Part shown: positions 1 through 5,133 of the stretch, one piece after another
Layout of the letters: each line of letters opens with the position of its first letter
Position numbering within the stretch: position 1 is the stretch's first letter
Assembly: GCA_030148625.1 (NCBI GenBank)
Contig: JASBTC010000207.1
Location: 1-8,666, forward strand
Source of the DNA: Sphingobium sp.
GTDB taxonomy: Bacteria > Pseudomonadota > Alphaproteobacteria > Sphingomonadales > Sphingomonadaceae
DNA: 8,666 bases
Reading direction: 5' to 3'
Position numbers and translations under genes: made by a program
The notes under the pieces: model-generated
Told to the model about the DNA's origin: nothing
Seen by the model: the letters and a program-made list of their open reading frames with translations, nothing else
Databases searched by the model: none

Positions 1-47
1 TTACAATTTACCCTGTTCGATCGAGCCGATCGGCGGAAATAGGCCAG

Positions 48-80
48 CGGCATGACCCTTGCTTGGCAAGGGTCATGCTG
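48..80. repeat. Perfect 13-bp inverted repeat around a start codon
   Basis: The arms at 50-62 and 66-78 are exact reverse complements (GCATGACCCTTGC / GCAAGGGTCATGC) with a three-base TTG loop. A G-T wobble (49/79) and a C-G pair (48/80) extend the stem to about 15 pairs. The candidate ATG (75-77) and its only purine-rich upstream bases (68-72) sit in the 3' arm, so RNA folding would hide the start of the following gene. No T-run follows, so it is not a standard intrinsic terminator. A tiny frame (ATG 52 to TGA 79-81, nine residues) crosses the hairpin. Whether it acts in RNA or as a DNA operator cannot be told from sequence. Confidence 0.6.
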
Positions 81-302
81 AAGCGGATCAAACGCCTGTT
101 CGTCATCAAGACTCGCTTCGAGGCGTGCTTGATCATCTACGCGCTCGCGGTCGGCGCGATGCAGCGCGGCAAGGCCTATCTGGTCGAATATCCCGGCTAT
201 GGCGGCTGGCTGCTCTGCGCGGCCTGTACCGGCGCGGTGTTCATGGCCGGTGCGATGATCTTCGACGCGCTTGCGCTCAAGCGCGCCGCCGAGTCGGGCT
301 GA
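75..302 (+). CDS. Small two-helix inner-membrane protein, function unknown
   Basis: This 75-residue protein has a basic N-terminus (MLKRIKRLFVIKTR), a first short hydrophobic segment at about residues 16-29, a Gly/Tyr-containing linker (EYPGYGGW, 38-45), a second hydrophobic segment at about 45-65, and a short charged tail. The positive-inside rule would put the N-terminus in the cytoplasm. I know similar short hypothetical proteins from sphingomonads but no assigned function. The start is uncertain: ATG 75 lies inside a hairpin without a well-spaced Shine-Dalgarno site, and an in-frame TTG at 63 falls in the hairpin loop. The next gene begins 81 bases downstream on the same strand, so co-transcription is possible. 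The coding call rests on amphipathic layout and family memory. Confidence 0.65.
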   Translation: MLKRIKRLFVIKTRFEACLIIYALAVGAMQRGKAYLVEYPGYGGWLLCAACTGAVFMAGAMIFDALALKRAAESG

Positions 303-383
303 TCCGCGCGACTGGCGCCGCGCATGCCGTAGCGTCGGCCGCACCTTGCTGGACAGGTCGATTCGTTTCGGTATGAAACCAGC

Positions 384-1358
384 ATGACCTTGCCCTCACC
401 GCTCTTCGATCGCCTGCGGCTTCCCGTCATCGGCTCGCCGCTTTTCATCGTATCCAGCCCCGAACTGGTGATCGCGCAATGCAAGGCGGGGATCGTCGGG
501 TCCTTCCCTGCGCTCAACGCGCGGCCGCAATCGCAGCTCGACGAGTGGCTGCACCGCATCACCGAAGAGCTTGCAGCCTGGAACCGCGAAAATCCCGATC
601 GCCCCGCGGCCCCCTATGCGGTCAACCAGATCGTCCACAAGTCCAACGACCGGCTCGAAAACGACCTTGCGACCTGCGGCAAATGGCAGGTGCCGATCAC
701 GATCACGTCGCTGGGCGCACGCGAGGATCTGAACGCCGCGGTGCATGGCTGGGGCGGCATCACGCTGCACGATGTCATCAACGATCGCTTCGCGCGCAAG
801 GCAATCGAAAAGGGCGCCGACGGGCTGATCCCGGTGGCGGCGGGCGCCGGCGGACATGCCGGCGTCATATCCCCGTTCGCACTGATGCAGGAGATCCGCG
901 CCTGGTTCGACGGGCCGGTCGCACTGTCGGGCGCGATCGCGCATGGCCGGTCGATCCTGGCCGCGCAGGCGATGGGCGCCGACTTCGCCTATATCGGCTC
1001 GGCCTTCATCGCGACGCGTGAGGCCAATGCGGGCGACGATTACAAGCAGGGCATCGTCGAGGGCCGCGCCGCCGACATCGTCTATTCGGATCTCTTCACC
1101 GGCGTTCACGGCAATTATCTGCGCGGCTCGATCAGCGCGGCCGGGCTCGATCCCGACAATCTGCCCGATGGCGATCTGAAGACCATGGATTTCGGATCGG
1201 GCGGCAACCAGAACAAGAAAGCCTGGCGCGACATCTGGGGTTCAGGCCAGGGAATCGGCGCCGTCGGGGCCGTGGAATCGGTGGCCGATCGCGTCGACCG
1301 GCTCGAGGCGGAGTACCGCGCCGCAAAGGCATCGCTCGATCAGGCGTATCGCGGATAG
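384..1358 (+). CDS. Nitronate monooxygenase / 2-nitropropane dioxygenase-family flavoprotein
   Basis: This 324-residue protein has the length and motif order of FMN-dependent nitronate monooxygenase-like TIM-barrel enzymes, which oxidise alkyl nitronates to carbonyl compounds and nitrite. Visible motifs are an N-terminal LPVIGSPLFIVSSPELV (13-29), VNQIV (80-84) on an early strand, the Gly-rich GAGGHAG (154-160) whose His is the family's catalytic-base position, LSGAIAHG (181-188), and the phosphate-binding stretch GADFAYIGSAFIATREA (198-214). The C-terminus is helical and charged. No signal peptide is seen, so it is probably cytosolic. ATG 384 is the first start before the conserved block. 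No Shine-Dalgarno site precedes it; a weak TTGCTG (346-351) to CGGTAT (369-374) promoter-like pair with a 17-base spacer would start transcription at or near the ATG. The physiological substrate could differ, since many family members act as other flavin oxidoreductases. Confidence 0.85.
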   Translation: MTLPSPLFDRLRLPVIGSPLFIVSSPELVIAQCKAGIVGSFPALNARPQSQLDEWLHRITEELAAWNRENPDRPAAPYAVNQIVHKSNDRLENDLATCGKWQVPITITSLGAREDLNAAVHGWGGITLHDVINDRFARKAIEKGADGLIPVAAGAGGHAGVISPFALMQEIRAWFDGPVALSGAIAHGRSILAAQAMGADFAYIGSAFIATREANAGDDYKQGIVEGRAADIVYSDLFTGVHGNYLRGSISAAGLDPDNLPDGDLKTMDFGSGGNQNKKAWRDIWGSGQGIGAVGAVESVADRVDRLEAEYRAAKASLDQAYRG

Positions 1359-1392
1359 ACATCCGTCCGGCTGGATGAATCCATCCATCTTG

Positions 1393-1483
1393 TGTCATTC
1401 CCGCGTACGCGGGAATCCAGCTTTTCCGTGAAGTATCCGAAAGGAGAAGAAGAAGCTGGATTCCTGCTTTCGCAGGAATGACA
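1393..1483. repeat. Nested palindromic repeat (REP/BIME- or MITE-like) between convergent genes
   Basis: The left half (1393-1425) begins with TGTCATTCCCGCG and contains a perfect 20-base palindrome at 1397-1416. The right half (1451-1483) contains a hairpin with 8-base arms ATTCCTGC / GCAGGAAT (1460-1479). The halves are themselves imperfect inverted copies (TGTCATTCC...CCAGCTT facing AAGCTGGATTCC...GGAATGACA) around a purine-rich centre (about 1436-1453). It lies between the stop of the nitronate monooxygenase gene and the stop of the rcdA-like gene. Similar 'GTCATTCCCGC' palindromes are dispersed in many proteobacterial genomes, and I infer the same here. It may act as a bidirectional transcription or mRNA-decay barrier. 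No coding sequence is present. Confidence 0.7.
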
Positions 1484-1540
1484 GGCAGCGTGGAAATGTT
1501 CCGATTCCGACGGACTAACCTCCGCCGCGCGAGTGCCGTA

Positions 1541-2002
1541 TCAGAAAGCCGCTTCGAGCCGCCGCATCAGGCTGTGCGCCGGGCTCGGCGGCACCTCGCC
1601 CGGAACCAGTCCCCGATCGATCCGCTTGACACGCTCATAAAGGTCGACGCTCGCTTCGATCAGTCCGCGCGCATCGTCGGGCAGGCGCTCGACCAGTGCC
1701 TCGTCGCTCGCCGCGGCATGGCCGACGCGGCGTGACGGATGCCGGCCCTGGATGGGACTCAATTCCCCGGTATCGATCGCGCGCTGGGTGAGCAGCCAGG
1801 CAATGACGTGCATCAGCCGCGTCGTCACCTTGAGCGACTCACACGAAAATCCGACGCGCAGCATCGGATCGAGCATCTCGCGATCGTCGCGGCCATTCTC
1901 GTCGAAATAAGCGCGCGCCTCATCGGCAAGCAGCATCGCCTCGATGTAAAGCGCGTCGATGAGTCGTGGCGTCAGACGCGATTGATTTTGGCCCCAGTCC
2001 AT
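1541..2002 (-). CDS. rcdA: DUF1465 family protein, RcdA-like CtrA-degradation regulator
   Basis: This 153-residue, largely helical protein carries the DUF1465/RcdA signature: LTPRLIDALYIEAMLLADEA (10-29), AYFD (31-34), then the highly conserved helix containing VGFSCESLKVTTRLMHVIAW (50-69) and LLTQRA (70-75). In Caulobacter, RcdA works with CpdR and PopA as an adaptor that helps ClpXP degrade CtrA and other proteins in the cell cycle. That role is established for the Caulobacter protein and inferred here. ATG 2002 was chosen because homology starts just after it; an in-frame ATG at 2065 would add 21 Arg/Ser-rich residues. Neither start has a clear Shine-Dalgarno site. It lies 111 bases downstream of a co-directional ydcH-like gene and ends against the palindromic repeat. 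Confidence 0.82.
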   Translation of the reverse strand: MDWGQNQSRLTPRLIDALYIEAMLLADEARAYFDENGRDDREMLDPMLRVGFSCESLKVTTRLMHVIAWLLTQRAIDTGELSPIQGRHPSRRVGHAAASDEALVERLPDDARGLIEASVDLYERVKRIDRGLVPGEVPPSPAHSLMRRLEAAF

Positions 2003-2113
2003 GTCCGAAGACTGACACAATCGGCGCGTTCGCGAAACGATTAATCGCTGGATCGAGGCGGACATCTTCGCACATCGCGAACATGTCCCGGAATGAGTCA
2101 GGCCGCGTACCGA

Positions 2114-2311
2114 TCAGGCGATGATGTCGGGAATCAATTGATCCTCGAACATGGCGATCTCGTCCTTCAATCGCAGCTTGCGTTTCTTCAGTCGCGCCAG
2201 CTGAAGCTGGTCGGGCGCGGCGATCTCCGAAAGCGACGCAATAGCGCTGTCGAGGTCACGATGCTCCATCCGCAGCAGCTCGAGTCTTGCCCTGATCTCT
2301 TCCGGTTCCAT
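2114..2311 (-). CDS. YdcH-like (DUF465) small coiled-coil protein
   Basis: This 65-residue protein matches the DUF465/YdcH pattern: an N-terminal helix (MEPEEIRARLELLRMEHRDLD), a short turn with IAAPDQL (30-36), and the diagnostic basic helix LARLKKRKLRLKDEIAMFED (38-57). Members are small cytosolic helical hairpins of unknown function. The start ATG 2311 has a good ribosome-binding site (AGGGG, about seven bases upstream) and a sigma-70-like promoter (2338-2366). It is transcribed divergently from a second, shorter family member at 2495, and the rcdA-like gene follows on the same strand. The family assignment is firm; the role is unknown. Confidence 0.88.
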   Translation of the reverse strand: MEPEEIRARLELLRMEHRDLDSAIASLSEIAAPDQLQLARLKKRKLRLKDEIAMFEDQLIPDIIA

Positions 2312-2337
2312 GGCGAGCCCCTGATTTCAGCGGGTCA

Positions 2338-2366
2338 GCGATAGGGCGAGCCGCCGTCCGGCTCAA
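2338..2366 (-). promoter_or_regulatory. Sigma-70-type promoter for the first ydcH-like gene
   Basis: Reading the minus strand, TTGAGC (2361-2366) and TATCGC (2338-2343) are separated by exactly 17 bases. Transcription would begin near 2331, leaving a leader of about 20 bases that contains the AGGGG ribosome-binding site. The match to TTGACA/TATAAT is partial, but spacing and placement fit. Confidence 0.45.
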
Positions 2367-2494
2367 GCGTGAAGCGCAATCGAATCGTCGCAGCGCCAAT
2401 TGCAACCATCGCGTTCACTTGAATTGGATGCAGACAGGAAAGGAATTTGGTGCTTCAATCCAATCCGCGTTGACCACCAGAAGGAGACAGAAGG

Positions 2495-2650
2495 ATGGAA
2501 CAGGCACATTTCTCGGCACTCGAGACCAAGCATGCCGGTCTTGAAAATCGGATCGCCGAAGAAACCCGCCGCCCCAATCCCGACCCGGTCGTCGTAGCCC
2601 AGCTCAAGAAAGAGAAATTGAGGATCAAGGACGAGCTTTCGTCACACTGA
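2495..2650 (+). CDS. Second YdcH-like (DUF465) micro-protein, 51 residues
   Basis: ATG 2495 to TGA 2650 encodes 51 residues beginning MEQAHFSALETKHAGLENRI and ending VAQLKKEKLRIKDELSSH. The layout is the same helix-turn-helix as its divergent neighbour: a first helix (about 5-24), a Pro/Asn-rich turn (RRPNPDP, 25-31), and a conserved basic helix in which QLKKEKLRIKDEL parallels RLKKRKLRLKDEI next door. A strong ribosome-binding site (AAGGAG, 2481-2486) lies eight bases before the ATG. It is easily missed by length cut-offs. Its 3' end is followed by a hairpin shared with the convergent PilZ gene. Function unknown; it may pair with or derive from the neighbour by duplication, but the proteins differ outside the second helix. 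Confidence 0.85.
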   Translation: MEQAHFSALETKHAGLENRIAEETRRPNPDPVVVAQLKKEKLRIKDELSSH

Positions 2651-2660
2651 TCGCCTCATG

Positions 2661-2689
2661 CTGAAGGGCCGGTTCGCCGCGCCCTTCAG
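2661..2689. terminator. Hairpin at convergent ends of ydcH-like and PilZ genes
   Basis: The arms CTGAAGGGC (2661-2669) and GCCCTTCAG (2681-2689) form a perfect 9-bp stem with an 11-base loop. It lies ten bases after the stop of the plus-strand gene, and its right arm overlaps the stop codon of the minus-strand PilZ gene (2686-2688). There is no T-run on either side, so it may work as a bidirectional, Rho-assisted or mRNA-stabilising hairpin rather than a classical terminator. Confidence 0.5.
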
Positions 2690-3069
2690 TCGACCTTGAA
2701 GCGCGGCCGCCGTACGACCGGCAGCCTGACGTGCTTCGGCACGTTCGACTCCGCCAGACCAACCGGTTTGCGCGCGCGCTTCGGATCAATCTGATCATCG
2801 AAAGCGACGCCGATCTTGTCGATCGATCGCCATATGATCAGGCCGGTCACTTCGCCGATGCCACGCAGCGTGATCGTGACGGCTTCGCCGCGTACGAATG
2901 TCTCCGCGCAATCGGCCATCATGCCGCCCGGCGAGAGATTGCGTACGCGCACCGTCCGCTCCGACTGATCCGACAGCCGGCGCACCATCGCAGACAGGAA
3001 CAGGCTGTCGCGCATCGCCTCACGGTTCTGCTTCGCGTTCGCCGCTTCGATCTTGATCGGGTGTTCCAA
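2686..3069 (-). CDS. Single-domain PilZ protein (probable c-di-GMP receptor)
   Basis: From a TTG start at 3069 this is a 127-residue protein. Both c-di-GMP-binding motifs of PilZ are visible: RxxxR (REAMR, residues 16-20) and NxSxxG (NLSPGG, 44-49) on the first strands, followed by a beta-rich core (VTITLRGIGEVTGLIIW, 64-80; KIGVAFDDQIDP, 85-96) and a basic tail. TTG 3069 is preferred because GGAGG lies nine bases upstream; starting at the internal ATG (3015) would cut through the RxxxR motif, while TTG 3117 adds 16 Arg-rich residues with no ribosome-binding site. It sits downstream of dksA on the same strand. PilZ proteins couple c-di-GMP to motility, polysaccharide or surface behaviour; the partner is not evident here. 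Confidence 0.82.
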   Translation of the reverse strand: MEHPIKIEAANAKQNREAMRDSLFLSAMVRRLSDQSERTVRVRNLSPGGMMADCAETFVRGEAVTITLRGIGEVTGLIIWRSIDKIGVAFDDQIDPKRARKPVGLAESNVPKHVRLPVVRRPRFKVD

Positions 3070-3177
3070 CCTTCCAGGCCTCCGGATGATCGCGCGCCCC
3101 GGAAATGCACGGGGCAATGGCGATCAATTAAGCCAAAAAGGGTGTCTAAAGCTTTAAGTCGAATGGTTATCGCGCAT

Positions 3178-3642
3178 TCACTCGTCGCGCGAAATCTTCT
3201 CCTGACGCTCATGACGCTCCTGCGCCTCGACCGTCATCGTCGCGATCGGGCGCGCTTCGAGCCGCGCCAGCGAGATCGGCTCGCCAGTCACTTCGCAATA
3301 TCCATATTCGCCTTCGGCGATGCGGCGCAGCGCCGCGTCGATCTTCGAGATCAGCTTGCGCTGACGGTCGCGGGTGCGCAGTTCGATCGACCAGTCGGTC
3401 TCGCTCGACGCGCGGTCGGTGACATCGGGCTCGCGCAGCGAATCATTCTGCAGCTGATTCAGCGTGTCGCGTGATTCGCGAAGGATATTGTCCTTCCACG
3501 CATTGAGCTTGGCCTTGAAATAAGCGAGCTGCCGCTCGCTCATAAAGGCCTCATCGGGGGATGGCCGGTAGTCGGTGTCCAGCACCGGCGGTTTCGACAA
3601 GGGATCTCGGTCTCCCTCGCTGGTCGTCAACGCCGTCGCCAT
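3178..3642 (-). CDS. dksA: DksA-type RNA polymerase-binding transcription factor, zinc-ligand-poor
   Basis: This 154-residue protein has the DksA plan: a variable N-terminal region, a long coiled coil (about 34-110) with the functional tip motif DxxDxA (D73, D76, A78), and a C-terminal globular domain (YGYCEVTGEPISLARLEARP, 113-132). DksA enters the RNA polymerase secondary channel and, with ppGpp, reprograms transcription, especially of rRNA genes. Of the four zinc-binding cysteines of the E. coli protein only the first is kept (C116); the others are T119, T137 and A140. Such cysteine-poor DksA is common in alphaproteobacteria, so it should be functional and not depend on zinc. ATG 3642 has GGAG about eight bases upstream and a good promoter at 3713-3741. 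The PilZ gene follows. Confidence 0.9.
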   Translation of the reverse strand: MATALTTSEGDRDPLSKPPVLDTDYRPSPDEAFMSERQLAYFKAKLNAWKDNILRESRDTLNQLQNDSLREPDVTDRASSETDWSIELRTRDRQRKLISKIDAALRRIAEGEYGYCEVTGEPISLARLEARPIATMTVEAQERHERQEKISRDE

Positions 3643-3712
3643 ACCCGTCTCCAGTTACGATACATTCCGGCCCGGCCGTATCACGCCCGCGCCAGACGCC
3701 CACTCCGGCGCG

Positions 3713-3741
3713 GCTATAGCCACGCCCAAAATGCCGCACAA
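3713..3741 (-). promoter_or_regulatory. Sigma-70-type promoter for dksA
   Basis: On the minus strand, TTGTGC (3736-3741) and TATAGC (3713-3718) are separated by 17 bases. The predicted start is near 3706, giving a leader of about 64 bases that includes GGAG before the dksA ATG. This is the best sigma-70-like pair in the intergenic region. Confidence 0.5.
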
Positions 3742-3886
3742 GCCAGCGAATCGACGAAGCCCAGCATTCGGTCGAAACCACGGGCCCGTGCGCATCCAAG
3801 CGCTCTAATCTCGGCCATATTGAGGCGCGATGAACCGGCCAGCCCACCCCGAATCGGCCCGACTCGATATCGTGATCACCAGCATG

Positions 3887-4023
3887 TTAACCGTCTCGAC
3901 TGGGCGAAGGTTTAACCATCGACGCGTAAAACGCCCTGTAATGAGACATTAACCAATTCCCTTCCGGTCGAGATGGGCATGCACCCGGATCGAATGAGAA
4001 AATCATGGTTAATAATCTTGTTA
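3887..4023 (+). promoter_or_regulatory. Cluster of CtrA-like binding motifs upstream of Ser-rich gene
   Basis: TTAACC occurs at 3887-3892, 3912-3917 and 3949-3954 on the plus strand and at 4007-4012 on the minus strand. Two of these extend to TTAACCAT, the Caulobacter CtrA half-site. At 4009-4023 a near-full CtrA box, TTAA-N7-GTTA, overlaps a TTGTTA (4018-4023) that could be a -35 element; a TTTTTA at 4043-4048 is a weak -10. This arrangement, with the box overlapping -35, is typical of CtrA-activated promoters. Binding is inferred; only the motifs are seen. Confidence 0.45.
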
Positions 4024-4126
4024 TTGGGCGACGAATGAAGCCTTTTTAGGCGTGTGTCAGGTCGGGGGCGCGGTTCCGGTAGATAGTCCGGGCAGCCGCA
4101 ACGGCCGCAGAGGAAAGAGATTTGCG

Positions 4127-5065
4127 ATGTCTGTTCGGATGGCCTTGGCGAAACTCTGCGCATGCACCTGCGGCGGCGCGATTGTCGGCGGCGGTGCGAT
4201 GCATATCGCGGATGCACCCCGCCCGGCGCACGTCACGAGCGCGAAAAGCACCAAGGCGGTCAAGCGCCCGGTGAAGCGCGTCCGTTATGCGAAACGCCCG
4301 GTGAAGCGGATCAAGCGCGTGGTGACCACCACGACGCAGACCGCCTGCGCGATGCCCACGGTGGTCACGGTCGCCCAGGCGCCGATGCCCCCCATTCCCT
4401 ATGCCGGCGTCCCCTTTGAAGGCGGCGGCGGTGGCGGCGGCGTCATGGTCGGCGGCAGCGGCGGCTTTGGCGGCGGCGGTTTCTTCGGCGGCGGCTTCTT
4501 CAGCGGCGGCAGCTCGGGCGGCAATATCGTCATCTCCTCGACCAGCAGCGGCGGCTCGACCTCCACGTCGAGCGGATCGAGCAGTTCGAGTTCAAGCTCG
4601 AGCAGCAGCAGCTCTTCGAGTTCGTCGAGCAGTTCCAGTTCGTCGAGCAGCTCGAGCGGCGGCAAGCCGCCCAAGCCGCCGCACGGATCGAGCGGCCATC
4701 ATGGATCGAGCGGCCATCACGGTTCTTCGGGCAGCTCCGGCTCCTCGGGTAGCTCCGGGTCTTCCGGCAGTTCCGGGTCTTCGGGCAGCAGCGGTTCTTC
4801 CGGCAGCAGCGGTTCGTCGAGTTCGTCGAGCTCCAGCAGCAGCTCGAGCTCGTCTTCGAGCAGTTCCAGTTCGTCGAGCAGCTTCGGCGGATCGAGCGGC
4901 TGGCACGGATCGAGCAGCAGCCACGGTTCGAGCAGCAGCCATGGCAGCACGGGCAGTTCCGGATCGAGCGGCACGCCGGTCCCGGCCCCGCCCGTCGTCC
5001 TGCTGTTCGGCGCCGCAGCGGTCGCGCTCGTGGCGCGGAAGCGGCTGGTCAAGCCGAAGGACTGA
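4127..5065 (+). CDS. Secreted Ser/Gly-rich low-complexity protein with PEP-CTERM-like C-terminus
   Basis: From ATG 4127 (purine-rich AGGAAAGAGA just upstream) this is a 312-residue protein. Residues 1-30 look like a signal peptide, with possible cleavage after ADA (28-30). Then come a strongly basic stretch with a duplicated KRPVKR (46-51, 56-61), a Thr- and Pro-containing linker, a Gly-rich stretch (99-132), a 27-residue serine run (151-177), KPPKPP, HH/GSS repeats (186-229), a 23-residue serine run (230-252), His-spaced GSSSSH repeats, and TPVPAPP followed by a hydrophobic helix (290-303) and basic RKR. That tripartite end resembles PEP-CTERM/exosortase-type sorting signals, though VPAPP is not the classical VPEP. 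Extreme composition suggests an extended, possibly glycosylated, surface or matrix protein. No enzyme domain is visible and the function is unknown. An upstream in-frame GTG (4052) has no ribosome-binding site. Confidence 0.75.
   Translation: MSVRMALAKLCACTCGGAIVGGGAMHIADAPRPAHVTSAKSTKAVKRPVKRVRYAKRPVKRIKRVVTTTTQTACAMPTVVTVAQAPMPPIPYAGVPFEGGGGGGGVMVGGSGGFGGGGFFGGGFFSGGSSGGNIVISSTSSGGSTSTSSGSSSSSSSSSSSSSSSSSSSSSSSSSSSGGKPPKPPHGSSGHHGSSGHHGSSGSSGSSGSSGSSGSSGSSGSSGSSGSSGSSSSSSSSSSSSSSSSSSSSSSSFGGSSGWHGSSSSHGSSSSHGSTGSSGSSGTPVPAPPVVLLFGAAAVALVARKRLVKPKD
4577..4972 (+). repeat. Serine/GSS-encoding low-complexity repeat tract
   Basis: Two serine-codon runs (4577-4657, 27 codons; 4814-4882, 23 codons) flank GSS-type repeats with a degenerate 18-base period (for example 4754, 4772, 4790, 4808). 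A 28-base stretch is identical in the two runs (4625-4652 and 4856-4883), showing internal duplication. His-containing units repeat every 18 bases at 4682-4717, and every 15 bases in the GSSSSH part after 4900. The other frames stay open through the tract only because of this composition. Confidence 0.85.
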
Positions 5066-5089
5066 CAAGTTTTGTAGAGCCCAACGCAT

Positions 5090-5131
5090 GGGCGGCGCAT
5101 CCACAACCCCGGATGCGCCGCCCCTTTTTTT
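5090..5131 (+). terminator. Intrinsic terminator of the Ser-rich gene
   Basis: A perfect 13-bp GC-rich stem (5090-5102 with 5111-5123), an eight-base loop and seven consecutive T residues (5125-5131) form a textbook Rho-independent terminator 24 bases after the stop codon. Its T-run ends two bases before the stop of the convergent host-attachment gene. Confidence 0.93.
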
Positions 5132-5133
5132 GA

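Larger units (their letters stand above)
3643..4126. other. Long intergenic region between divergent dksA and Ser-rich gene
   Basis: About 480 bases without a convincing gene. The left part holds the dksA promoter and leader. From about 3880 to 4050 the base composition becomes distinctly AT-richer than the surroundings and contains four TTAACC motifs and a CtrA-box-like site. Three GANTC (CcrM methylation) sites occur at 3748-3752, 3851-3855 and 3861-3865. A 40-codon frame starting at 3834 lacks a convincing ribosome-binding site and recognisable content. A small RNA is possible but not supported by a visible terminator. Confidence 0.6.

Noticed and set aside
48..80. tRNA anticodon arm (resembles the CCTTGCCAAGG of tRNA-Gly)
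   Set aside because: The loop is three bases with TTG rather than a seven-base anticodon loop, and no D arm, T arm (GTTCGA) or acceptor stem surrounds it.
396..1109. Long minus-strand open frame opposite the nitronate monooxygenase gene
   Set aside because: It is the complement of a strongly recognisable enzyme and has Arg/Asp-rich shadow composition without motifs.
2070..2095. LexA-type box (GAAC-N7-GAAC) upstream of rcdA
   Set aside because: Only the first half matches; the second half is GGAAT at the wrong spacing.
2442..2471. EcfG-type promoter for the 51-residue ydcH-like gene (GGAAT...CGTT)
   Set aside because: The spacer is 21 bases instead of 16-17 and the -35 core differs from GGAAC.
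3834..3956. 40-codon plus-strand frame in the dksA intergenic region
   Set aside because: It lacks a spaced ribosome-binding site and a recognisable pattern, and overlaps the CtrA-like motif cluster.
4682..4819. CRISPR-like or tandem-repeat array
   Set aside because: The repeats have an 18-base period in frame with GSSGSS or HGSSGH codons, with no unique spacers of constant length.
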